64,000 nt of DNA from Candidatus Paraprochloron terpiosi LD05 (GCA_018141785.1 CP073341.1:3565422-3629421), one strand, 5' to 3'. Shown: positions 9,170 through 18,180, counted from the stretch's first letter. Notes: generated by a model not told the origin, from the sequence alone. Program-made: numbers and translations.

Positions 9170-9603
9170 TTACCGAACCTTGATAACTGAATGAACTATG
9201 AGAGTGAGGACACAGTCAGAAATTGTGCAACCAAGCCTCTCCCATGAAGGAATCATGTGAATCCCCACCTGTCCACTGTGAGGTTAATCACCAGGCAGAA
9301 GCTGGAAACAGGGCGGAACCGGAGCTATCGAGCGGTTCGATGGTAACGCCGCCAACAGGGAGAACACCGGGATAACTTAATGTGAATCATCTACGAGAAG
9401 ACCTAACCAGGGACACTGCCAAGCCGCGCATTGCAGAAGAGACACCGAAAGAAACTCGTAAGGCCAAACTCCTGACACTTACATTCCTGAGTTGGTGATG
9501 GGTCAAACGATGAGTTCCCAAGGGTTCGTAACAATAGTTCATTCCCAACGAGTAAAAACTCGCTCAACTTCCACGGAAACAGGGGGTTCCAAACCCAACA
9601 ATG

Positions 9604-9633
9604 CCTGCTCAGGCGCGGCTGCGCAGGAGCAGG
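9604..9633. repeat. Palindromic element, CCTGCTCAGGCGCGG family
   Basis: A 30-bp palindrome with one arm reading CCTGCTCAGGCGCGG and the other CTGCGCAGGAGCAGG. Identical copies occur in introns B (22072-22101 and 22368-22397) and C (30732-30761 and 32214-32243). Confidence 0.85.
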
Positions 9634-9758
9634 AGTGGTGGGGTCGCCTGATTAACGGCCTATCGGAAAAGCGAGGGTAAGAGAGGGCGTAACTGCCCGA
9701 TGGTTTCTACAGAGAAGATACCCAACGTAATTATCAGAGCGACTAACGAGGTCAAATT

Positions 9759-11497
9759 GTGAATATCACTAACCCGACTTCAACCGAATACCGCAGCCTA
9801 AAAGCCTTGAGGCTCCACTTAGCAGTTCTGCTAATGGCGGGGAAGATAGGTCGAAGGGCTGACGATGTCTGGAAAGACCTGCCATGGAAGCGATTCCGAG
9901 GTCAGGTGTTTCGGTTACAGCGGAGTATCTTTAAAGCGCAAAAAGAACGGTCAAAAGCCAAGGTCAAACGTTTACAACAGCTTCTACTTCGGAGTCGTGC
10001 AGCCCAAGCTCTGGCCGTCAAACAAGTAACACAGCTGAACACAGGGCGTAAGTCCCCCGGAGTTGATGGCAAAACCGCACTCTCTACCAGAGAGCGTCTA
10101 GTGTTGTGTCAAAGGCTGAACAAGCACTGGTACCACTGGAAACACCAACAACTGAGAAGGGTAAATATCCCGAAGCCAAATGGCAAAACTCGTGGATTAG
10201 GCATCCCTACAATGGCCGACCGGGCGTGGCAGGCACTACTAAAGTTAGCAGCCGAGTCCCGCCTACGAAGCAACTGCCGGAGAAAGGAGCTACGGCTTCC
10301 GACCCGGACGCTGTACTGCGGACGCACAAATACTGATTTTCAATAATCTCAGCAGCCATACTAACGGTAAGGATAAGCTAATTTTGGAAACAGACATTAG
10401 CAAATGCTTTGACGAAATAGACCATCAAGTCATGTTAAACGGAGTAGTCTTACCCAAGGAAGCGCTTAAAGGATTAAGGAAAGCGGTGAAAGCAGGTGTC
10501 CGTGGTGAATATCCCGACCGTATTAAGGGCACGCCCCAAGGCGGGGTTATCTCACCCCTACTGGCCAATATCGCCCTAGATGGATTTGAAAACCTAGGGT
10601 CTGACCAATGGAAGAGAAGACGGTCAAGGCCGCTAATAAGGGGTATTCGTTACGCGGATGACGCGGTCTTTATCTGTAAACCCGAAGCTGATACCAAGAG
10701 GCTACGGGAAGATATCGACGAATTCTTAAAGTCCAGAGGGTTACAAATTAACGAAACTAAGACTAAGGTGAGTAAAGCTACGGAAGGATTCGATTTCCTG
10801 GGGTGGCGCTTTCGTGTCAATTCCCGTGGAGTCTTCAAATCCACACCGAGTTGGGAGAATTATGCAGACATCAAGGCCAAGGTAAAAGCTACTTGGAGAA
10901 ATGGCGCAACCACGGAGGCTCGCCTGAAAAGGATAGAGTCACAAATCCGAGGTTGGAGGCAATATCACAAAAACTGCGACATGAGCAAGCACTCGCTATG
11001 GTCGCTCAATCACTGGGTATGGCGTAAGCTGAGGGTGGAAAAACGCAGGAAGGCAATTAAGGAAGCGGAGAAAGCAAGACGTCTGGCTATCAAGGGTAAA
11101 CCCTTAGGAGCGGCTAAGCGCCAGCTCACATCAGAGCAGATTAAGAAAGCTTTCCCAACAGTTCCCTGGAAAGTCAATGACCACGCGATGGTCAAAGGTG
11201 ATGCCTCACCCTACAATGGGAACATTCCCCCGGCATTGATTAATGGCGGGGGTCGGTCGAAATTCCAAATTATATAGTGGGCCAACCGCTGAAGCAATTA
11301 AGCGACAGAAGGGTAAGTGTTCGCATTGCAACCGTAAGTTCATGGAGATGGATGGTGTCGTGGAGTTGCACCACATTGACGGCAACCACAACAACTGGTT
11401 TCGCTTGAATCTGGTTGCTCTCCATCGGGAATGTCACCAAGAAGTGCATAGTAAGCGTATCAAGGACGGACTCGACAAGCGCGCCATAAAGGCATAG
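9759..11497 (+). pseudogene. Intron A reverse transcriptase/maturase with HNH domain, frameshifted
   Basis: It starts GTG at 9759 (VNITNPTSTEYRS). Frame 1 runs to about 10258, where an extra base relative to copy C shifts the frame. Frame 2 (10384-11226) has the fingers/palm motifs GTPQGGVISPLLANIALDG and the catalytic IRGIRYADDAVF. The palindrome at 11227-11252 then breaks the frame again. The last part (to 11497) is an HNH endonuclease domain with C-x2-C (SHCNRKF), ELHHIDGNHNNW and LHRECHQ. A working protein would be about 575 residues. Two lesions make it a pseudogene. Confidence 0.88.
11227..11252. repeat. Palindromic element, CCCCCGGCAT/ATGGCGGGGG, inside the IEP
   Basis: Centre TGATTA. 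It replaces the codons that read SYWVG in copy B and shifts the frame between the maturase and HNH domains. Intron D has the same insertion at the same codon. Confidence 0.88.
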
Positions 11498-11651
11498 AAG
11501 CATCTGAGCTGTATGAGGTGAAAGTCTCACGTACAGTTCGTAGGAGAGGGGCGAGGTGGCAACATCTCCCTCGACTCTAATTTTATAAGGGGCATTCGCA
11601 AGCGGGATAGTCAAAAAAATGCTACCCTAAAAATAAGAAAAATCAAAATTA

Positions 11652-12710
11652 GTGAATACCAAAAGTTTTAGAGACAAGTTTAAAATCTATCAGTCTGACT
11701 CAAGTGTTGCTCCTTTATACATGCTAGGTGATGCTGTTGAGGTTCTCAAGGAATTACCTGAGGAGTCTATTGATTTTTGTATGACCAGCCCACCTTACTG
11801 GGGGAAGAGAGAGTACCATGGGGGTGGTATCGGGCTAGAGAAAGATTTTCCCGTTTACATCGAAAACCTGTGTATAGTCTTTGCAGAAGTCAAACGAGTC
11901 TTAAAACAGTCCGGTTCTTTTTGGCTTAATATGGGAGATTCTTACAGGAACAAGAATTTATTAGGATTACCGTGGCGCATCGCACTTGCTTTAACAGATA
12001 GACAAGGTTGGATTTTAAGAAACAGTATTATTTGGAATAAAGTCAAAGGAGGCCCAGACAATACAAAAGATCGCCTGAGAAACATTCATGAAAATATTTT
12101 CCACTTTGTTAAATATCCAAAAGGATATTACTACGATATTGATTCGATTCGCTCATCTCCGAGAAAAGCAAAAGTGGTGAATGGTACTGTGGTTTCTGCA
12201 ACAGGTGTGACTGGGATTCGTTATAAACGAAAAATTGAATTATCCACAGAACTTTCTGAAAGAGAAAAACACAATGCCTGTGCTGCATTAGAAGAAGTCC
12301 TCCGGCAAGTAGCAGACGGCGATATTTCTGATTTTAGGATGATTATTAAAGGAGAACAAAGAACAATACATTCTAATTCTGAAAAGGTTTCTGGGCGAGC
12401 AAAAGAACTGAAGGAAAAAGGTTTTTACTTTCTCAAATACCATCCTAACGGCTCAAAGCCAAGCGATGTTTGGGAAATACTTCCCGAAGATACCCAAAAA
12501 CGTCAACTGCATTTTGCTCCCTATCCTATTGATATTTGTAAGATTCCCATATCTGCTACTTGTCCCCCTAATGGTATTGTCCTGGATCCTTTTTGTGGAA
12601 CTGGTACCACAATGTTGGCAGCTCAGTTACTTGGAAGGAAATCTTGCGGTATAGATATTTGCAAGGGTTATTTAGACGTGGCAAAGGAAAGAAGTGAATC
12701 TGCTTTATGA
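11652..12710 (+). CDS. DNA methyltransferase of a NotI-like type II system
   Basis: A 352-residue enzyme that uses S-adenosylmethionine to methylate DNA. The catalytic motif is TSPPYW near residue 45, the form common in beta-class N4-cytosine methyltransferases. The cofactor motif I, LDPFCGTGTTMLAA, comes at the C-terminal end (about 313-326), the beta-class order. It starts with GTG at 11652. Its stop overlaps the restriction gene's ATG by 4 bases (ATGA), so the two are coupled. It should protect the host from the next gene's cleavage. The exact modified base is not provable here. Confidence 0.9.
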   Translation: MNTKSFRDKFKIYQSDSSVAPLYMLGDAVEVLKELPEESIDFCMTSPPYWGKREYHGGGIGLEKDFPVYIENLCIVFAEVKRVLKQSGSFWLNMGDSYRNKNLLGLPWRIALALTDRQGWILRNSIIWNKVKGGPDNTKDRLRNIHENIFHFVKYPKGYYYDIDSIRSSPRKAKVVNGTVVSATGVTGIRYKRKIELSTELSEREKHNACAALEEVLRQVADGDISDFRMIIKGEQRTIHSNSEKVSGRAKELKEKGFYFLKYHPNGSKPSDVWEILPEDTQKRQLHFAPYPIDICKIPISATCPPNGIVLDPFCGTGTTMLAAQLLGRKSCGIDICKGYLDVAKERSESAL

Positions 12711-13558
12711 GTAAAATAATTGAGCTATTTGGCAACTCTAAGAACAAATTTGGACTAGACTGGAAGGTTGTTGTATATAATCAGCACTGTCCCTATTTGC
12801 ACAAGCGATGTATTAAGGTTCGTAAAAGCCAGCCAGATATTTCCATCGGAACCTGCTCTGTCATGTACGGGAAAAAACCTAGACCAATAATTATTTGTCC
12901 ACATCGAATGCTGGAGAGGAAACAAGTCTTTACCGATTGCTTACACTTATTAACTACCCATGAGCCAGGAAATGAATTGCATGTTATGTCTGAAGTGTCT
13001 ATTCCAGGGGGGAATGTGGATTATTTTCTCGTTTCTGCATTAAATAATAAAGTAAGAGACTTTGTTGGCATTGAACTACAAACCCTTGATACCACAGGAA
13101 CTGTTTGGCCGGAACGTCAGCGCTTACTTGAAGAACTTGGTGTTCCTCTTGAGGACCGCCAGAGTGAGTCCAAAAAGACCTTTGGCATGAATTGGAAAAT
13201 GACGGCCAAGACAATACTTATTCAATTACATCACAAGATTGAAACCTTTGAGGGAATTAACAAAAAGCTTGTTCTTGTAATTCAGGATTGTTTTCTTGAT
13301 TACATACAACGTGAATTTAACTTTTCACATGTTAGTCACCAGGCTAAGTTGGGAGACTCTATGCACATTCACGCATATCGTATGAACACACAAGCAGATC
13401 AATCTCTGAGGCTTGCTTTGGATTCTCGTCTTAGTACAGATGTTGATGGTATAGCTAGATGCCTCCGTCTTCAGGCTGAGGCGAGTGTTGAGCTTGAGCA
13501 AATTGTCAAGACTCTTGAATCTAAAATCTCTGCAAATATTCTTTTTACACCAGTTTAG
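12707..13558 (+). CDS. NotI-family type II restriction endonuclease
   Basis: A 283-residue protein. I recognise the NotI family from QHCPYLHKRCIKVRK, DISIGTCSVMYG, PIIICPHRMLERKQ, TDCLHLL and the catalytic region IPGGNVDYFLV...FVGIELQT, which has a PD-(D/E)XK arrangement (D near 104, E-L-Q near 124). The Cys residues at about 26, 34, 48 and 64 match the four that hold an iron site in NotI. NotI itself cuts the eight-base GC palindrome GCGGCCGC; this enzyme's site is unknown and could be a related one. Full length and coupled to its methylase. It forms an accessory cassette directly after intron A. Confidence 0.85.
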   Translation: MSKIIELFGNSKNKFGLDWKVVVYNQHCPYLHKRCIKVRKSQPDISIGTCSVMYGKKPRPIIICPHRMLERKQVFTDCLHLLTTHEPGNELHVMSEVSIPGGNVDYFLVSALNNKVRDFVGIELQTLDTTGTVWPERQRLLEELGVPLEDRQSESKKTFGMNWKMTAKTILIQLHHKIETFEGINKKLVLVIQDCFLDYIQREFNFSHVSHQAKLGDSMHIHAYRMNTQADQSLRLALDSRLSTDVDGIARCLRLQAEASVELEQIVKTLESKISANILFTPV

Positions 13559-13596
13559 ATTATCAGAGTTATAGCTCATATTAATGATACCAAACG

Positions 13597-13716
13597 TTGT
13601 GCCTATTGCCAACCCTACAAACTACAAACTACAAATTACCAAAAGGTAGCCCGCAATTTAGGTTAAGGGCGGCCTGCCGCGAAGCGGATCCCGGCTTTGC
13701 CGGGGTCGCCCCATCC
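13597..13716. repeat. Repeat cluster between the R-M cassette and xisI
   Basis: Holds AAACTACAAACTAC tandem units, a GCCCGCAATTTAGG...AAGGGC dispersed repeat (also at 45283 and 54166), and a GCGAAGCGGATCCCGG palindrome like that in rbpA. A plus-strand frame across it is not a gene. Confidence 0.7.
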
Positions 13717-14049
13717 TTAGCCCGTCGCGAAGTCAGTGTATTGGCGGGTGTAGGGGGCGTGGAAAGCGAGGACGATCGCACTTTTTGGTACCCCAGCGTC
13801 GAGGAGTTCGTTAGCGATGCCGATTTCAGTGAGATCGCGGTGGATCCAGATTTTGTCGTTTTTGATCGCGAGATAAGCAGTGCAGGCAAAGGTGCGATCG
13901 CTTTCTCGCCAACCGACTTGCAGGATTTGGTAGCGATCTCGATCAGTGTCGTAAATGGCGTGAGTTTCGATGTCCCTATCTTTTGAGTCGTCTGAGACAT
14001 AGGTATTGAGAACGCTTTGAATAATGGTGGGATAGTCTACTCTTTCCAT
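13717..14049 (-). CDS. XisI-like fdxN-element excision controlling factor
   Basis: A full-length 110-residue XisI family protein: YDTDRDRYQILQVGW near residue 33, IWIHRDLTEIGIANELLDAGVPK near 70, and the terminal LAFHAPYTRQYTDFA. XisI with XisH controls excision of the fdxN element in heterocyst-forming Anabaena. Relatives are also common in non-heterocystous species, where the role is unknown. No xisH lies upstream; only 82 bases separate it from the next gene. It is thus an orphan. The GCGATCGC sites inside it are ordinary HIP1 words. Confidence 0.88.
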   Translation of the reverse strand: MERVDYPTIIQSVLNTYVSDDSKDRDIETHAIYDTDRDRYQILQVGWRESDRTFACTAYLAIKNDKIWIHRDLTEIGIANELLDAGVPKSAIVLAFHAPYTRQYTDFATG

Positions 14050-14131
14050 GAGACGATCTCCTCTCTGATAGGGTTGACAATGAGCAGTGTGTTGGGAATT
14101 CTAAACAGCGACAATCAATGTTGCTCTCGCC

Positions 14132-15586
14132 CTAGGAGAGATTAGTGAATAAATTACCCCAATTTGTGGTACCTTTATCTCTAGTTTCTCGCACTTCAAA
14201 GGTCTTATTGGTAGCTTCTGGTCGTTCCATGGCTTCTATACATAATTGGGCGATCGCTTCTCGACTCACTTCTCCTTTGATTGTATCTCCTTGGTCAGCT
14301 AATAAAACCTTATCCCCCGGTTTCTCGGTTAAAGCACAAGGTCTGATAATGGTATAAGTTAAACCACTATTCCTAACCACCTCTTCTCCCCGCAATTTCC
14401 AAGTCAGAATACCTCCCAACTGGTCATTCATGCGCACTATTGGTGGTTCTTCTTCTAAATTAATCCCAGGACGACCCACACGAGTTACTCCAGCAGAACT
14501 AATCAAGATAAACTGGGGGGTAGGTTTCCCTCCATAAGCTTTAATAGACTCTATCCCTAAACTAAATGGTCCGGGTTGGAATTTGGGATTCAGAACTCCA
14601 TCGTACTCGAATTTGCTCAACATCAACTGCATAGAGTAGACCTTACTGGGGTCGAAATAACCAGCGTCGGGAACAGTTTTAGCCCGAAACACCGGGATTA
14701 AATCCTGAAAAGGTACCCGAAGAGTCTGCCAAAAATCATAGACGGTATCGAAGGAATAACAATAACCTATCCCGTCCCATTTTCCTTCGCTCCTTAGAAT
14801 CAACTTATAACGTTTCCCGTCTCCTTTCACCCGCAACTCAATCCCTTCATAAGGAGATAAGTCCCAAGGAGGGTTAAAGTTCCGAGTGCGGACGGAAGCA
14901 AAACCCCCGGAGTTTGCGGTGGAGACATTCCCGAGAAACAACCCACTCTGGTTCACGAGACGGAGACTACTTTGACTCACCCCACCCATAACTATATCAT
15001 CTACTGCACCCCAGGTATTTTTCAAGTCCAAGGTTGGGTTGGAAAAATCAAACAGCAGTCTTTCTCCTACCCTCAAACTCTTACTGTCAACTGCTGTTTT
15101 AACCAAGTTCTCTATACCTCGATACTCAACGATTTCTGGGGTATCTACTACTTCCGGTAGGTAAAACTTAAGACCTTGATAGTATTTTTCCCGGTTGGGA
15201 GTATCTCCTTCTACTGGTTGCACTCTGGTTCCGGTACAGCAGATAATGGTAGAAACTCGGTCCATTAGCTGCGAGGTAAGGGTTTCTGGGATAGTAATGT
15301 CTCCTTCAAATAGTTCCACTTCCGGTGCTAAAATAGCTTCTGCTTTCACTTTATCTCGCACTAAAGCTCGTACAGGATAATGATTTTTGACTAAGTAGGA
15401 AACTACTCTCCTCCCCACTCCTCCTGTTGCTCCAGCTACTAAGATAATTCCCATGTTTTTGTCTCTCTTTATTTGTTTCTTCTGGTATAATCTTTGCAAG
15501 CAGCCGAGGAAAGGAATTACATCGAAGTAAGTTATGGTTTTTGCAAATCGGCCAAAGTCCCATCTGGAAGTATTTTGATTTTTCAT
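14132..15586 (-). CDS. SDR-family NAD(P)-binding protein with inserted CIA30 domain (HCF173-like)
   Basis: A 484-residue protein. After a WDFGRFAKTITYFDVIPF leader, a Rossmann motif GATGGVGRRV appears near residue 54. The SDR fold is interrupted by a CIA30 domain (about 170-350: FDFSNPTLDLKNTWGAVDDIVMGG... FQDLIP). SDR elements then resume (FILISSAGVTRVG, YTIIRPCAL). This order matches plant HCF173, which supports psbA translation and photosystem II assembly. I infer a similar photosynthesis role, not a metabolic reductase. The start could instead be the ATG at 15454 (MGIILVAGATGG), but the longer N-terminus looks conserved. Confidence 0.8.
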   Translation of the reverse strand: MKNQNTSRWDFGRFAKTITYFDVIPFLGCLQRLYQKKQIKRDKNMGIILVAGATGGVGRRVVSYLVKNHYPVRALVRDKVKAEAILAPEVELFEGDITIPETLTSQLMDRVSTIICCTGTRVQPVEGDTPNREKYYQGLKFYLPEVVDTPEIVEYRGIENLVKTAVDSKSLRVGERLLFDFSNPTLDLKNTWGAVDDIVMGGVSQSSLRLVNQSGLFLGNVSTANSGGFASVRTRNFNPPWDLSPYEGIELRVKGDGKRYKLILRSEGKWDGIGYCYSFDTVYDFWQTLRVPFQDLIPVFRAKTVPDAGYFDPSKVYSMQLMLSKFEYDGVLNPKFQPGPFSLGIESIKAYGGKPTPQFILISSAGVTRVGRPGINLEEEPPIVRMNDQLGGILTWKLRGEEVVRNSGLTYTIIRPCALTEKPGDKVLLADQGDTIKGEVSREAIAQLCIEAMERPEATNKTFEVRETRDKGTTNWGNLFTNLS

Positions 15587-15612
15587 AAATAAATTATTTA
15601 ATTAAATAATTG

Positions 15613-16020
15613 CTAATCGTATAATGAATAACTAAGCCATTTTTCTTCTTCTCCCTCTTCCCGTCGGAGCAAGCGCCAAGTTTTCCCCTCTGCTTGTCGC
15701 TGTAAATATATGTCAAAAGGATTTTGTTGTTGCACTTGCTGGCTGGGCAGGTCCAACTGGAGGTTATAAGTTCCTTGGAGGTGATAAGTTGGTAATTTAC
15801 CCATTTTCATGGTTTCTACTAGTTTAACAGCAATCCCAGAAATGGCTAACTCCGGTACTGCTGTGTCTAACTGCTCACTGAGACCCGCATATTGAGCGGC
15901 TATTTGTCGGGCGATCGCCTTGCTCACTATATCACTGTCTGGTCTCGGGGTACCACAAGCAGTGAGTACAGGGATTAAAATTAATCCTAAGATTATCTGG
16001 CTCCACCTATAATTAGTCAT
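15613..16020 (-). CDS. Predicted lipoprotein
   Basis: A 135-residue protein with a signal peptide (residues 1-22) ending in the lipobox LTAC, so the mature protein should be lipid-anchored at Cys22. The rest (YHLQGTYNLQLDLPSQQ...WRLLRREE) looks like a small beta-rich domain found in cyanobacterial lipoproteins of unknown function. It lies 27 bases upstream of the SDR/CIA30 gene on the same strand, so the two may be co-transcribed. Confidence 0.75.
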   Translation of the reverse strand: MTNYRWSQIILGLILIPVLTACGTPRPDSDIVSKAIARQIAAQYAGLSEQLDTAVPELAISGIAVKLVETMKMGKLPTYHLQGTYNLQLDLPSQQVQQQNPFDIYLQRQAEGKTWRLLRREEGEEEKWLSYSLYD

Positions 16021-16061
16021 ATCTTGCTATAATACAGAAACTGCCGCTGGGCGGGATTAAA

Positions 16062-16092
16062 TAAACTGGTCACTGGTCACTGGTCACTGCTA
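16062..16092. repeat. STRR (TGGTCAC)n upstream of sufE
   Basis: Four heptamers of ACTGGTC, a variant of the CAGTTAC family, between the divergent lipoprotein gene and sufE. Confidence 0.8.
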
Positions 16093-16102
16093 TACTCCCA
16101 TT

Positions 16103-16534
16103 ATGTCATCTACTGTAACTCCTTTGCCTGCTCAACTAGATAAACTCGTAGACCGCTTCAAGAAACGAACTGGTCCGAAACAGCGTTATCAACAACTGTT
16201 AGCCTATGGACAAAAACTCCCTCCTATGCTAGAAGAAGATAAAGTGGCCGGAAATAAAGTTTTCGGCTGTGTTTCTCAAGTTTATATTGCCGCAGACTTG
16301 GAAAGTGGTAAAATTTTATATCGGGGAGACTCTGACGCACAGTTAGTGAAAGGTTTAGTTGCTTTTTTAATTGCAGGACTCAACGGTTTAACTCCGGCAG
16401 AAGTTTTACAAATTACCCCAGACTTTATTACCGAAACTGGTATCCCAGTTAGTCTCACTCCCTCCCGAGCTAATGGTTTTTACAATATATTCCAAATGAT
16501 GCAACAAAAAGCATTAATGTTATTAAACAAATAG
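16103..16534 (+). CDS. sufE: SufE family sulfur-transfer protein
   Basis: A 143-residue SufE protein. It takes sulfur from SufS-type cysteine desulfurase and stimulates Fe-S cluster assembly. The active Cys is in NKVFGCVSQVY (about residue 54). The typical YRGDSDAQLVKGLVAFL and NGFYNIFQMM segments follow. Length is normal. A strong terminator comes directly after the stop. It stands alone here, with the other suf genes elsewhere. Confidence 0.93.
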   Translation: MSSTVTPLPAQLDKLVDRFKKRTGPKQRYQQLLAYGQKLPPMLEEDKVAGNKVFGCVSQVYIAADLESGKILYRGDSDAQLVKGLVAFLIAGLNGLTPAEVLQITPDFITETGIPVSLTPSRANGFYNIFQMMQQKALMLLNK

Positions 16535-16566
16535 GGGCACCGTCGATGAAGCTGCCCCTACTTTTT
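16532..16566 (+). terminator. Intrinsic terminator after sufE
   Basis: Stem TAGGGGCA/TGCCCCTA around a GC-containing loop, followed by CTTTTT. Confidence 0.8.
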
Positions 16567-16579
16567 AAATTCCTGTTAA

Positions 16580-16815
16580 TATCAAACCGACGTAATAGTT
16601 CTTTCCGGAATAAGTAACCGTGCCGACTCAGACGACGGTAACTGTAGCAAAGGCTCAATTATGTTTTCCAGTACTGGATCAATATTGACGGACTTTTAGC
16701 AGGTTTTCCACAACTAAACGCTGTCCTTGTAAACTTCCTTCCTGTCGTCCTTGCTGTAGTCTTTGCTGTCGTCCTTCCTGTAAAGTATCTTCTCGCCATT
16801 TCAGATAAAACAGCG
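16580..16815 (-). pseudogene. C-terminal remnant of an Rpn/PD-(D/E)XK family transposase-like gene
   Basis: The minus strand reads LFYLKWREDTLQEGRQQ, a repeated QGRQEG block and GQRLVVENLLKVR. After a one-base slip it reads VNIDPVLENIIEPLLQL and SARLLIPERTI. This is the tail of the common cyanobacterial Rpn-like family. The 5' part is absent and the frame is broken. Confidence 0.6.
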
Positions 16816-16972
16816 ATCGCCTAGGTAGTGAAAATGGCGATCGCCTTCATAAAACACAACAACAAAGAAAAAATGTCAGACCTTGAAGTGATTTTGAATC
16901 AGGAGATCAGCCAGCCGTTCTGTCGCGATGCCATGAAAAAGCCGGTGTCGGTAGCTGGTGTCTTCGGATTGA

Positions 16973-17320
16973 TCAATCCGTTTTCTTCTGTCCGGCTGGA
17001 TAATGCACTGCCAGCCACAGGGTTGGCTTTTGGGGGTCTGTCCAGGTCACGCGATGACGACATTGCGCCGGAATATTCACTGAATCTCCGGGCTTCAGGG
17101 TCAGAATTTCACCGTCGGCAAAAGATATCTTGCCAGTCCCTTGCAACACCACGACCCATTCATCGCGGTCTTGATCGTACCACTCACCCTCCGAGGTGGT
17201 TTGCCCATGGGAGATAATTCTCTCGATCAGGAGGCTCTCGGTCTGAATCAGGCTATCAAATACCTCCCGGGATGGATTTTGCGATAAATGGTTGAAAATA
17301 TTTTTTATTTTATGTTTCAT
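16973..17320 (-). CDS. Small cupin-domain protein
   Basis: A 115-residue single cupin. Motif 1 is read in WYDQDRDEWVVVLQGTGKISFADGE (about 47-71) and motif 2 in LKPGDSVNIPAQCRHRV (75-91). Metal ligands are partly present: Asp/Glu replace the usual His pair in motif 1 and His89 is present in motif 2. Its substrate is unknown. It has its own strand context and no operon partner. The plus-strand frame over it is a shadow. Confidence 0.82.
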   Translation of the reverse strand: MKHKIKNIFNHLSQNPSREVFDSLIQTESLLIERIISHGQTTSEGEWYDQDRDEWVVVLQGTGKISFADGEILTLKPGDSVNIPAQCRHRVTWTDPQKPTLWLAVHYPAGQKKTD

Positions 17321-17413
17321 CTTTTTGTTCCCTCACTAAAAGATACTCCATAGCATAAATTTTGTTCCCTTTTTTTGCATCTTTCTTGTCACGTCAGGTA
17401 TCTATTTTTTGCG

Positions 17414-17460
17414 GTGACGCTCCTACACCATACCCGTCAGGGTTAGTGTAGGAGCGTCAC
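17414..17460. repeat. Inverted-repeat element, GTGACGCTCCTACAC arms
   Basis: Perfect 15-base arms (GTGACGCTCCTACAC and GTGTAGGAGCGTCAC, one mismatch region) around a 16-base loop. It lies exactly where the DALR gene loses its 5' part. Confidence 0.75.
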
Positions 17461-17984
17461 AGTTTAACATATCTGTAGTCGAAGACGGCTTAATTGACTT
17501 CCACCTCAAAGATACCTATTTAGCTCTCTGGTTACAAACAGTTACCAGTGACCAGTTACCAGTGACCAGTTATGAGTTACCAGGCAGTTGCTATACTTCC
17601 GAAAACCTCTTTCCAGTTCAATATGCTCACGCTCGTTGCTGCTCTCTCTTAAGTTTAGCACAGGAATCTGGTTTAATAAATTGGAACAAACCAAACCCGG
17701 TACCCAGTCGTCCTTTTTTTTTAACCCACCCCCCAGAGACTGATTTAATTGCCCAGCTTTTTTTAATTGTGGATGCCCTAGAATGTGCTAAGGAAGTAGA
17801 TTGGGTGAAACTAGCCCTAAATTTGAGCAACACCTGGGAAGAATTTTACCGAAAAAGTCGCATTTGGGGAAAAATAGAACTGGAACTGGCCCAAGGAAGA
17901 TTAGCATTAATGGCCCTGACGGAATATTTCCTCCGAACATTGCTCCAGGAAAGAATTGGAGTAGCACCTCTTGGGGAATTGTAA
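17419..17984 (+). pseudogene. 5'-truncated DALR anticodon-binding-domain protein
   Basis: The open frame begins after a TGA inside the inverted repeat and has no clear start; a GTG at 17562 lies within an STRR. Translation gives FNISVVEDGLIDFHLKD, YLALWLQ, then STRR-encoded TVTSDQLPVTSYELPG, then SCYTSENLFPVQYAHARCCS and the helical DALR fold to 17984. Stand-alone DALR proteins, relatives of the ArgRS C-terminal domain, are common in cyanobacteria and normally have about 100 more residues at the N-terminus. The STRR is carried in frame. Probably a remnant, though a shortened protein from 17562 is possible. Confidence 0.68.
17541..17580. repeat. STRR inside the DALR reading frame
   Basis: Five alternating CAGTTAC / CAGTGAC heptamers, length compatible with keeping frame. 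Confidence 0.8.
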
Positions 17985-18001
17985 AGAAATGTTACAAAGA
18001 C

Positions 18002-18030
18002 TTGTCAAATGGTTTTTGATTAGTTATAGT
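18002..18030 (+). promoter_or_regulatory. Sigma70-type promoter of small RNA copy 1
   Basis: TTGTCA at 18002-18007 and TATAGT at 18025-18030, with a 17-base spacer. Confidence 0.75.
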
Positions 18031-18036
18031 AAAAGA

Positions 18037-18108
18037 CATGTGTGAGGAGCGAACAAGCAGGGAGACCGAGACGAAACACGGAAAGTCGTCGGTCTCCTTT
18101 CTTTTGGG
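18037..18108 (+). ncRNA. Yfr2-like small RNA, copy 1
   Basis: About 70 nt from the promoter above. The transcript would read GUGUGAGGAGCGAACAA, then a hairpin with stem GGAGACCGA/UCGGUCUCC and the loop ACGAAACACGG, then U-rich UUUCUUUU as terminator. The second copy at 18217 repeats the whole unit. Small size, abundance-type promoter and a CGAAACA loop suit the cyanobacterial Yfr2 family. GUGUGAGGAG is complementary to the CUCCUCACAC core of Yfr1. The family name rests on memory of these motifs, so it is a proposal. Confidence 0.62.
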
Positions 18109-18180
18109 GGTGTTTCACGCCTCCGCGCCGAGGCGCTGAGAGGCTCGGAAAAAAAAATTCCGAAAATTTTCCCAAAGTAC

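Larger units (their letters stand above)
9026..11581 (+). mobile_element. Group II intron A (complete RNA, broken IEP)
   Basis: A 2556-base element that begins GTGCGGCTCG. It ends with a domain V (GAGCTGTATGAGG, loop GAAA, pairing strand CACGTACAG) at about 11507-11542, a domain VI, and ...CTCGACTCTAAT. Both ends match copies B, C and D, and the B boundaries are proven by exon rejoining. It carries the reverse transcriptase reading frame in three pieces. It sits between the TPR gene and the restriction-modification genes. Two small palindromic elements lie upstream of the IEP (9145-9169 and 9604-9633) and one inside it (11227-11252). Mobility in cis is therefore unlikely, though trans-splicing or rescue by other IEPs is possible. 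Confidence 0.9.

Noticed and set aside
9492..9680. Short reading frame in intron A (62 codons)
   Set aside because: It lies in conserved intron RNA and includes a palindrome; the equivalents in other copies do not keep the frame.
13597..14000. Plus- and minus-strand frames over xisI
   Set aside because: They are shadows; only the minus frame 13717-14049 gives a known protein family.
15351..15563. 70-codon minus-strand frame at the start of the SDR/CIA30 gene
   Set aside because: It is an alternative frame with no family features.
16828..17217. 129-codon plus-strand frame
   Set aside because: It is antisense to the cupin gene and has no recognisable features.
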